A stretch of 64,000 nucleotides of DNA from Tribonema minus (lineage: Eukaryota; Sar; Xanthophyceae; Tribonematales; Tribonemataceae): positions 1-64,000 of the forward strand of contig JAFCMP010000412.1 of the NCBI GenBank assembly GCA_017506865.1, in the 5' to 3' direction. The notes below the pieces were generated by a model. The model saw nothing but the letters and a program-made list of their open reading frames with translations, was not told the DNA's origin and did not search any database. Positions 12,501 through 24,500 of this stretch are shown here, one piece after another. The number at the start of each line of letters is the position of its first letter. Within the stretch, counting starts at the first letter, position 1. The position numbers were made by a program, and so were the translations under genes.

Positions 12501-15500
12501 CACTGGCAATGGTAAGTATTCCTGTCAGCTCCTGCTGTTGCCAACGGAGGTTGTACCTGCCTGTTGCCGGTGATGGCCTTGTCGTAGCGCCAGTGCAATT
12601 GGTGCTTGTACCAAGCATTGGAGCGTTCAGTTGATGTTGACGGCTGACGCTGGTACACCAACTAAAGCTGCAATTGGTCACGACCCTGGTCGCACTTGGG
12701 ACGGAGCCCCGCGCTCATTGAATTGAACCTGAACGCTCAGACCAGAACATCCAACCTATCAGGAAGAAAGTGGAAAATCTCTATTCACAGTCATCAGCTG
12801 TCTCACGTCCATTCGCATGGTTTGGCACATCAAAGCCAAAATCTGTATGGGCGTGCTCTGTTCCGGGGGTAGTGCTTTTAGCCATCATGCCCCTGATCAT
12901 TCAATGTTTATGGAATCATCCGAATCATCTGACTGCAGTACTAGTCTGCATCCACCTGCAATCTGCAATGCGCGTTCGGGACTTCAAGCTGCTCTCACTC
13001 ACAGCTTCACCATGACCACCTGCTCCCCGTTCCAATCCTTGTCTCACTTCCTGCTCCGTTCTCTCCATTGTGCTCCGTTCTCCATTGCTAATCCTGGCAC
13101 CCACGTGTGCGCAGCAAGCCCCCGTGGCGGACACCCCGCTGGCGCGCTTCATGGCCAACAAGACGCCAGCCGGCAACGCTTACGCGACCGTCCTCATGTG
13201 CATCATGGCAGCGGACGTCATGGCCAACGCTGTGGCCACGCTGCCGCCGCTGCTGTCAGACGAATCGTCGCGCGTTGCACAGATCTCCAGCGCCATCGTC
13301 GCCACGGTGCAGCTGCTGGCAAGCGCCGTGTTTCTGGGCGATCTGATTGCGCGGAGCGTTGCTGCGAGCCAGCCCGGCGGCGAGGGCGTGTACTCCTACC
13401 TGACGACATTCTACGGCATCGTGGATGTGCTTAGCGTTGTGCCGGCTCTGCTGGTGCTCTTTGGTACGCCACCGTGTTTGAGCGCGCACAGGGTTGCGAA
13501 ACGCGTCTCAAGATTTTGTTTGCGGTGGAATGCAGCCGTATTTTGACAAATGACAGGAAGCAAAACTCTGTACAGCAATCATGTCTGTCTTTGATTGCCC
13601 GGGAAGGCGGTGTTGGGAGCTGTTGTTTGACGTTGTTGTTGAAGTTTTAAGGCGGCCACACCATTCCATCAATGTCTTTTTTGTTTAGAGAAGGTCATGG
13701 ATTAGATGTTGAGGCTGCAGTGTTGTTGCGCGATTCGTGCTGCTGCAGGCTTCAGCGGCACCAGCGGCATTGTGATGACACTCAAGCTCACACGAATGCT
13801 CAAGGGCGAGCGGTACGTGCGCGCCTTCACCGTCTTTGATGACATCTTCCGCGACAACCTGGACGTGCTGGCAGTTACAGGTGAGCAGTTGCATGGCGGT
13901 TACTATGCTGAAGTGCCTTGCAGTACACTATAGCAGTGGTGCCCTCACATGTATTGTGTTATGGCACGATGAACTCTTTCTGTATGTTTCAAAGTAGTGC
14001 GTCCGCACGGTTGTCAGTAAGTGAATCGGATGGATTTAAGTTGACATGGGGTAACCTAACCCTCGCCAGTTTTGCAGAGTTGTGGCGGAGATGCTGGTGT
14101 GATCCTTGTTGACGCAGTTTAGAGACGTTGATATGCGACGGTGTGCATTACATGAGCATAATTGGTTCAGCCGGCCTTGACTGGTGCAATGTAGAGGCGT
14201 ATGTTACTGTTGCCCCCCCCACCACATAAGAGATCTGGCACGCATATTACATCACAATAAGTTGCAATACGTCAAATTGAACTGCACGCAAACCGAGTGC
14301 TATCAACGTGAAAATCCTGGGTCAGTGTCGCATGAGCAAAGGTGCGCATGTGGCTTGTGTCTATCGTAAGCGGGCCAAGAGCTCAAGGTCTGCTACTGCA
14401 TGCTTTGGTGAGATTGCAGCGTGATGGTTATTTTCATCTGCCAATCAGCAAGCTGCCAAGAACAGCACAGCATTGCTGGTGCGCTGCAGCACAGCTGATG
14501 CCACATGCGGCTGGCGAAGTTGGCTAACTGTAACTGTTTGTTGATTTGTAACGGGTTGGCAGGGTTTGCGGCGGTGGTCCTGTGGGTGTTTGCCAGCACG
14601 CTCATGTACTATGCGGAGCGCGACAACCCGGACGAGGACATGCGCAAGTACTACACCAGGTCAGCTCACGATGATGCTCAGCAGATGATGCTGTGTTGAT
14701 GTTTAGACAATTACATCGGCTTGGCTGATGATGGTGAGAGGGTATGCCGCGGTACTCTGTCCAACTCGACTCACAAGGGCTGCTGATGATGGTGATCAGC
14801 TGATGATGATGCTCAGGTGGTGATGATGCTCAGATGCTGATGATGATGCTCAGGTAATGATGATCATGGCTCAGACCATGATGATGCTCAGACGTGCGCA
14901 TGCAAGTGTCATAAACGTCTACCACAAGGTTGGTCGTCACTTGTGTCGTTGCAGTAGGGCATGCATTGCGCGCAGACCGCTGTTCGCCACCGTTTACAAG
15001 CAGCGACAATTGAAGAACCGTAGTGCACAGCATGCTGTTTGCAGGTCAGTGAATGCTTTGAAGTAGAACCAGAAGGGGTGAAGTGGCTCAGGGCCTTGCC
15101 ATTGAGCTGCATACGCTCTGAGGCCTGTCTGTTGTCGCGCATCACTCCATAATAATCACCACAATGCCCTTGTGCTGTCACTCACCTGTGGCAAGCTACG
15201 TTAAGTATCATTTAGAAGGAGCCATGCCAAAGAACTCACGTGCGTGTATGTAGAAGTACTTAGGGTTTGCAGCTCAACTGCCACTTCTGGTGATGCGTTG
15301 ACGTGATGCTCCATGCACGCTGGCGATTGCACTCCATGCCTTCATGCTTTTGGCATGTATATATACGGCTGACATTTGACCACCACCTACCAGCCTAACC
15401 ACGCTCAAACCGCCATTGCCCCCCCCCTCCCCCCCCCCCCCCCCCGCAGCGCCCTCAACGCCATGTGGATGACGCTCCTCAACCTGACGGGCGAGGCCCC

Positions 15501-18500
15501 CCTGGCCGACTACACCATCGCGGGCAAGCTCATCACCGCCGTCATCGGCTGCCTCGCAGTGGGCGTCTTTGCCGTGCCCACGGGCCTTGTTGCCGCCGGC
15601 TTCTCCGACTGGGTTGAAGACCAGCAAGAGAAGATTGAAGAGGAGGCGAAAGAGGCCGCGGAGGGCGAGGCACAACTTCAAGTTGGCCAACTTCAAGTTG
15701 AAGGTGGAGGCAGCAGCGCTCCGTTGGGGGCAGCGCTCGATCCTGAGATCGACCACACGACGCCGCGGCACCGCGTGTACGTGTTTGTGGAGGGTCTGTC
15801 GCCTCTGGGGCGCAAGTTCAACATTGCCATCATCGCGCTCATCCTTATCACCATCTTCCAGGTACGCTGGCACTCATTGGGTATGTAGGTATCATGTAGT
15901 CTAATAGATTGATGGCTTGGTGTTGGTATTTCCATGTCTTGAATGTGTCAAGGGACAGAAATATGGCCATTACAGTAACGCGCGCATCCTTGTCTGTTGC
16001 CATCTTCTACCTATGCACCAGTCCAGACAGTGACTGAAACATTCAACCCAATGGTCAGCAGCGCTAGATAGATACTTCTGAGTCAGCACTTCGTGTTGAG
16101 TTGGACATCAAAGCTGACAACCGACTGTTTGGTGCACTGGCCTCTGATTCTGAACAGCATATCTACCAGCAACCAGCACATCACAGAACTGCAAATGCAT
16201 CGAGCAACTGCAGTAGTATTTGTCGAAGTGTGTTCATTCCTGCACCAGGCACACCTATGTGAGAATATGCCTGCAACATGTGAGAGCAGGCCTGCAATAT
16301 CAAAACGCCATGCAGGTCTGCAAGCGATCACCATGGAACCCTGATGCTGATTTCCAATCATTGTTTGTGCACCATCTCTACCCCCCTACTGCATGACCGC
16401 GTGCCACATCATCTACACTTTATTTCCCCCTCGTCAGGCACTTCAACTTGATGTTGATAGCTCACGCAGATCGCTGTGCATTACGTCATCGATCATCTGC
16501 AGACGATCTTCATGACGGTAGACAGCATCTGCCCCAGCGATCAGCACTGCATGGGCGACAGCATGGGCCTTGGCATCTTTGACCTCATGGAGATGTTTGC
16601 GGTGGCGGTGTTCACCATTGAGTATATCCTCAGGCTGTACTCCGCTCCTGAACTGCCACAGTACAGGTGAGACACAAATGCCGATTCTGGAGCAGCTCTC
16701 TATGTTTGCTTTTAATCAAAAAGCAGAGACACACCCGCGGCAGTTTCAAATGGACTCGAGACTGCCGCACGCTTCCTGTAGCAGCGACTGTACGTTACAC
16801 GCCACATACTGCATGTACGCTGACTTTGGTCTTCGGAAGCCACTTGACGTGGAAGCACAGTCAATGTGGCTTTCCGGTACGGTCTACAAAGACCTGGGTG
16901 TCTTCTGCTAGCACGCCAGCGCATTCAAGATCATGAATTGCAAGCAGGTTGATCATAGTTGAAGCTCACACAGTGTCGCAAGGACTATACCGACATGATG
17001 AGCATCCATCAAGCGGTATTGCAGGTGACAGGTGCTCAATTCATTTATGTCTCTGTTTTGGCAGTTCGGTTCTGACATGTTATTTCTTTGCTTTCGTCAG
17101 CGCGCAGCTCCCAGCAGTGCATAAACCGCACCCCATGCATGTATGGCATGTATGTATGGACATTTTGTGTGCATCATTTCCCGTGTATGGCAAGGTTCAT
17201 CATCCGCAGAGGCCTGATGATGAGCTCTTGAAGCTACTGTGTCACGTGTCATGTGTCACCCCTGCATCTCAATGCAGTTGCTGTTATCATGGCCATGCTT
17301 CGGTGATTGTAAGCTGGAGGTTTGTCCGAATAAACTGCGGTACCCTGATTCTGTCTGGTACCGACTCTGCAAACCAACAGTGATGTTGAATGAAATCTCA
17401 GTGCTCCCAGGCTACAAACGCTCTCGGCACATGTGTTTGCGGCATGCTGGTGTGAGCTCGTGTACTGTTATTTTTGCAAGTTGCACAGCATGGCCACAAT
17501 GCTCATGACCACTGATACTACAGCCCACTGCTTAGTCGACATTGCCATCACTATCCACCAGTTTGTGTTGACTGAACATGAGTTACATTGGTGTGATTGG
17601 TCCACGCTACCGCCGCAGGGGCCGATCGTGGCCGAGGCTGCAGTACGTGGCAAGCTTCTGGGCCACCATTGACGCACTGGCCATATTGCCATTCTACCTC
17701 ATCTACTTCTTCCCCGTGCTGGATGAATACGACAACTACCTGCGGTAAGTTGTTTCTTTCTTTTTTCACCTGTGCTGGATGAATACGATAAGCACCTGCG
17801 GTAAGCTCATCGCAACATCATCACTGAAGGGTATGTGTATGTATGGATGTTTGTGGATAACCGCAACTCTAACTTAACCTAAGTGCCCCTAGGTATGGTG
17901 CGCAGCTGCCTGCATGGATTCGGTCTGCGTGCTTTGGCAGGGCTGAAGTTAAGGTGCAAGAACACCGCATTCATTGCACGCGCTTCCCAGGCTTGCTCTA
18001 CATTGGCACCTGCCTCTGGTATGCTATCGTGGATGCGGGTTTGACGAACATCTTGCTGGAGCGTCAACTCACTTGAAGCTTCAAACCACTTGAAGTGTAT
18101 GGTGATGCTCAGGGCGACACGTCATTCATTCATTCATAAAATGAACGGTAATTTGCTATTGCACGGCTGCGATCACTGTATGTAACATGTTGTGAATGTA
18201 CCCATCAGTACTTGTAGGGCCTGCATGCATGCACTTGGGAAGCACAATCAGTGCTGTCTTGGCGCATTCAAAACGCTTCAATGCACATAGCTTTCCTTCT
18301 TTCCTTCATGCACCTGCATGTAATTGGTACATAGCCGGTGCACGATGTTGCGAATAATGCCGGTGCGCACTATCATCTTTCTTGTCTCTATGTGTCAGTG
18401 CTGCAATCACAGCTTGCAGCAGTAATTGCAGCACTGTCCATAAACGGCAACGCTGAGAGGGAGTCGGTACTGCATTTAATATTGGCTGACAGAAGTTCGG

Positions 18501-21500
18501 ATTATTCACTGTAATGGTATGCTGCAAAGGGGTCCTACACTAGCTCATAGCTATGCTCATAGTTTGGGCAAGCTGAGCGCTGTTATCACAAAGCAGTGTT
18601 CTCGAGCATGGCCCTCCCCCAGCCACACGCAAAAGGTCTGACACTGCAATCACGGGAGAGGCATGGAGTAGAGGCAATACATAGCTTTATATTTTACACT
18701 CCATACATTGTCTTTTGCGATGGCTCAGCTTTGAAATCAGTCCCCCGCCTCGCAATAAATTATTTATCTGCTGCGTTGCTCGTGTGCCCCCCCCCCCCCC
18801 CACCCCCCCGCCCCGCCCTTCCCCGGTTTCTTCGTGCATAGTCGCTGCTCTTTGTGTGCCTCATTTCTCTGTGTGTACACCGCTCCCCCTTCCCCCCAGC
18901 CTGCTTCGTATACTGCGTCTGCTGAAGATGGACAAGTATGTGCCATCCGTGAGCCTCATTGACGATGCCCTGCGGCTCAAGAGGGAGGGCCTGCTGGTGT
19001 CGGCGTATGTGTCAACGGTGTGCTGGGTCAGCTTCAGCACGCTCATGTACTTTGCAGAGAGGAAGGACGAGACCATGGTGGACTGCTATGCTGAGGTACG
19101 TTCAGGAGAACTAGATTCATTCTGCCTGTGGTTGTTGCATGCGCCAGGACCCACTCACAACTACTGTACCTGCTTTCCATGCAGACAGTGCTTTGGGTGT
19201 ATGTATGGATTTGGAGGGTGGATTACTACCGGTGTCCAGGTAGTAAGGGACCATCAAATAAAATGTTACTGAATTAATGAGCCATTCGCAGTTTCACAGT
19301 ATAAGGCGCTTATACTTAGACATGCATGGCTTAATCTATGAGACACGCATATGACTACTGGCAGAATCAACCAGATTGCATCTCGGACCTCGTGCCAGCA
19401 CATCAGCACTGACAGAATGCGCACACCATAATCAATGAGCGCACGCAGCTTTATATACTCATGAGTTGACAACATTGTGCATCTTGTCAGCTTTGAGGAG
19501 GGCCAGACCCCCTCTTCCTGTCTTACATCTCCACACAGAGCACTTGGTTGCATTCATCATAAAGATGTCATCAGCGTGACAGCCAGACACATTCTGCAGA
19601 TCCCAGCAGCGCTCAGCGGGTGCTGCAGCAAAATGCACACATGTCGACATGAGTCTGTTGAAGACCTCTCTATCATACACACATCAACACTGCAAGTTCA
19701 GACAGCTGAGCACTGGGGAATCAAGGAGATGCGAGCTCACAGCTCTCAAGCACACACACATGTTCTCACATGTGGCGCACATGCAGCGCTGCAGCCCTTG
19801 CATCGATGAACACTGTGTCGGCACTGTGCGCTCACAAGAGTGCACAGTGTCGACAGGCGCCGTCATTATGACCATACTGACCGTTGTTGTCCGTTTGGGT
19901 CTGCCAGCTTAGGGCCATGGCCGAGCTGCTGAAGGACATGTACATTTTGCACAGGGCAAGAACCATGGCCAAGCTGCCAAAAGTCATGTCTAGGCTGAGC
20001 AGGGACCAGGTCCGCCGCTTAGCTGCAGTAGTGGCCTCCGGCTTTGTACTTGCAGTGGGCCTACATCATGTCGGCTCTGCGGTACCAATGGGCCAATGGC
20101 CCGTACGCCATTGGCCACAACGCCAATGCTCATAATTATACGTGTCGGCAAGCTTAACGATAACCTTCAAGTGGGCGAATGGGCGCAAAAGCGGGTGCTA
20201 TTGAACAATTGCGTATGTTATGCATACACCCGTTAACTTGTGCATACACGCGGAGGCCACTACCGCAGCTATGGTGACCATCTTAAGCGGGGGAACTGGC
20301 CCCTGCTCAGCCTAAACGTGACTTTGGCAGCTCCTTCATGGTCCGTGCCCTGTGCCAAATGTACATGTCCTTCAGCAGCTTGGTCATGGCCCTGAGCTGC
20401 CAGACCCAAAAGGACAATAAGGGTCGTTATGGTCACAATCAGAACCCTGCGACAGGTTGAACGCTAACCGTAGGGACATCATTAAACCATGTATTTTGCT
20501 GAGAGGAAGGGCGAGACCGTGGTTGACTGCTATGCAGAGGTGCGTTCAGGAGGACCTGATTCATTGTGCCTACTGTTGTTCCATGCGCCAGGGCCCACTC
20601 ACACCTACCTGCTCTCCATGCAGACAAGTCATTGAGTGTATGTATGGATTTGTACACAGTGCATTGGGTGGATGTATCAATGTGGGGCAAGCAAACACAC
20701 GTCTCTGTGAACTGCTGCGTCTACACATGCAACAATAACTTCTACAAGGAAACCAGTACGTAGTCAGTATTGTGGCGTATGCAGTTGTGGCGTGGCCCTA
20801 CGAAGCAGAAGACAGAGCATTTGTGTATGTAGTCGATATGTATATCCCTGTACCGTTGCACAATTCCAATTTCGTACTCTGCCATGATGCCCTGCACCAC
20901 AAAAATATTATCACTCTGCTTTGCTGCTTTTAAGAGTGAGAGAACGGGTTTGTTGCATGCTTGGTGTTGGGTGTCAGGCGGAGCTCTTCAGCACCAAACT
21001 TGCGTAGCACAATCACCTCTTTGGCGACATGGAAACTCAACACACACACACAAAATCATAGCGGTGGGCTGCGGCAATATGTAATCTCTGGAGCGCTGAT
21101 TAGCTGCACATACATACATACATACGTGCTTACTCTTTCCTCACCCACACGCTCTACAATCTTTTGATTCGATTCCATTCTACCTGCCCGTTGTGCTGTG
21201 CGATGTTGTACGATTAACAGGCGGAGCGCTTCAGCAGTGTGCCATCGGCACTGCAGCCCGACCTTGTGCTGCTGACCGGCGACTATCCCCTAGTTGACTT
21301 CACTACCTGGGGCCGGCTTGTGAGTGTCAACTTGTACCTTGGAACTCATTCTTGCTGAGGGCGCACATGGTTTACATCAAGCTCGCTACCAGATCAATCT
21401 ACATGTATATTGGGGGACAAAGTGTCTCCATGCGCTCTGACGAAGATTTCAACAGACGCCGCCAAATGGCAGCTTGTACATCTGCTTGGTATCATGGGCG

Positions 21501-24500
21501 TGTAAACGCGTCATAACGACAGCTTGGAGCCCCACTTTGCATCCTGCTGATGACTATGGGACTGTTAGCACATGATGCTGGCACATGATGCTGGCACATG
21601 ATGCTGGCATTGACACATACATGCAGAGTGCTGTGCTAGGCCATCATGTGGGCCATGTGACCCTATGAACATATGCGGACAGTGCACATTGCGTATTCAT
21701 CGCTAGCGCATTGAGGTCACGTGGCGCTGAGCGTTCTTGCTGTTGCAGATTCCCCATGATTTGATCGTGAGCAAACTTCCACAATTAAGCCTCTTGTGAA
21801 CACACACTGCGCGCCAGCATGTAGCCATTTTCATACATACATGCATACACGATGACACTGTTGGTAGCGTCTCGGCACGGCACCTTTACATGCGTCCATA
21901 TATATCATGTTGCCACACCAGTGATCATTGCTCAGAATTGTTTGCTGTGGACGCAATGGCGGCGAATCCTGCAGTTATTTTGCCTAACTTTGCACATGCC
22001 TGAGAAGCACGCGCACCTGATTGCAATGCACAGTGCTCACCGCTCTGTCTTCCCCCTCCATTTCAGATCAACGTCGCGCAGATCTTTGTGGGCGTAGGCC
22101 TCATAGCGGTGCCGTCAGGTCTCATTGCCGGCGGCTTCACGCAGCTGCTGCAGGAGCGCAGGCAGGCCAAACTGCAGCGCCGCAAGGTGAGACAAAGTTC
22201 AAGTTGAGGTTAGCAGTCAATGTTCAGGCAAAGATGCTAGGGAGTCATGCATCAGCGCGCAGTTGTTGCACAAGGGGGAGAGGCTTTGCGTCTGCAGGTT
22301 GCGCCAGAGGAGTTGAGATGTTGGGTAGGCTAAAGTAGGGAAAGGGGTGGGGGTAGGTAAGACTGCTGCTAGTGGAGTAGACCGACCCTTGGGCTGCTAC
22401 TGATCCTGCAGAATCGCAAGGACAGCAGAATGTACTCATGGCCAGCACTAAAAGTTCATGTAGCTCCCTGAATGGGAAGGTTTCAAAGCCATGTGCAGTT
22501 TTCGGCAGGCTCAGTTCAATCTGCTCTCTGTGCACAATTTGGCACTGCTGTCAGGCTGCAGCTACGGTCGCCCTGCCCTGCGTCACAGCTCCTTGTCACT
22601 CTTAACTTGACCACCATCCGAAACTGCTTCCACCCTGCAGTATTTTGAAGCAGTGCTACTTTCTGTGACATCTGCACTACACTACATGCGTGTACTTGGA
22701 TGTACGCTAACTCACCAACTGTGCACCACCGCACGCCATTGTGCGCAGAACGCTGCGACGCTGCTGCATGTACTCTGCCCAGCGACCTTGCCACAACCTG
22801 GCAGCCGTTGAAAATGCACTTTCTTCTCTAAGAAGCACTTTCCGCCCTGACGCTCAGCGGAGCGCACACCACCACCCTTCACTGCGTGCAGAGTGCTGCG
22901 ACGTTTTCTCTCTCTTGCACTTGCTTAACCAATGCGCACCACCGCGCTTCACTGCGTGCAGAGCGCTGTAACACTGTTTCTCTTTTACCCAATGCTAACT
23001 TTACCTACTTACCCAATGCGCACCGCCGCGCTTCGCTGCGCGCAGAATGCGGCGACGCTGCTGCAAAGCCGCATCCGCGGGCACCTGGCGCGCATGCGCT
23101 TCCGCGCCGCCGTGGAGGGCGCTGCCAAGCTGCAGCAGGAGCGCCAGGCCATGCTGACTGCGCGCAAGCAGCGCCTCAGCGGCTGGGTGCGGTTCCAGAA
23201 GGCGCTGCTGCGCTTTGTGCAGGGCAACACGCACTGGGGCGAGTGGTACCTGCGCCTCATCGCGCTGCTCATCGCCGTCAACTGCATCGCCGTGGTGCTG
23301 GAGGTCAGCAGTCATCATTCTTTCGATCACTTTCTCCACAAGACTGATGCTTTGTTCATAAAGTTGAACCACCCAGAGCAAAATGAAATGTTCCCCAAAG
23401 AATATGGTGTGGCATCTCACTTCTTACAAAATTGAAAGTATGCATTGAATTTGTGTGTACACCAGTAGGCTGCGATGTACAAAGGGGCTGGTGGAGAGCC
23501 AAGAGATGGGTCACCAGGCAGCTGGTGCGGTTGGCAGGTGCTGTGGCGCATCCAGTCGTGTTGAGCACTGCTGCGGTGGCCACACGCAGTGCCGCACTAC
23601 TCAGCGGCGTATGCAACGGCAGCGCCCAACATGTGCTACGCTGCTTGCTGTCACCATGCTGCAACAGCGCCACAGCTGACACACGCATGCTTAAGCCAAG
23701 GTGTCAATCTCTGCCGGTTCGCTGAGCACAGAGGCTTTGACTGTAATATGGCCTATTTGTGTTCATGGATGATACAATCTGCTAATCTGTCTGATGAAAT
23801 GCTACCAGCAAGCAAGACATGTCACTTTTGTGTGCGTATTATTTAGCTCGGACTATGCAATTCCAAGGCGTGAGGTGTAACGGGCGTACAAAGTCTTGCG
23901 CCAACACGCTTGTTGCAGATTCATACTGGGAGCAAAATTGGCAGTGACCTCTGCTTGTGAAATGTGGAACATGAGTGCAACTGTTGTTTACTTTCGGTTG
24001 ACCACAGGAACAGTCACTACAACCCTGAACAAGTGTGCTCAATCTCAATTGGCCTCAGCGCACGATGAGCTTTCTGACTCATACCACATAATGCTTGGTT
24101 CTCAACGTACACTGACACCAGCACAGTTGCAACGCACGATGCTTCTTTCTGTTACACCGCTTCTGCTTGGTCCAACCTCTGCTACAGTGTGGCATGAGCG
24201 CCGGTTCTAGAACAGTTGTGAGCAAAAGGCCATTGTGATCCACAGTAAACCAAACAGATGGTATGTGCTTGAAGTCACTCACGTCATTGTTTCCTTTCAC
24301 CCCCTGCTTTAACACCACCCCCTCCCCTCAATAATGCATCTTCCTCCTTGACTTCTTCTGATCTCTTCCTTTGCGCAGTCTGAACCCAGCATCGGCGAGA
24401 GCGACAACCCCATTGTGCAGCCCCTTTTCGACGCCGTGGAGGCATTCTCCGTGGCTATCTTCACCTTTGACTTTGTGGCCAGGCTCTGCACAGCACCCGT

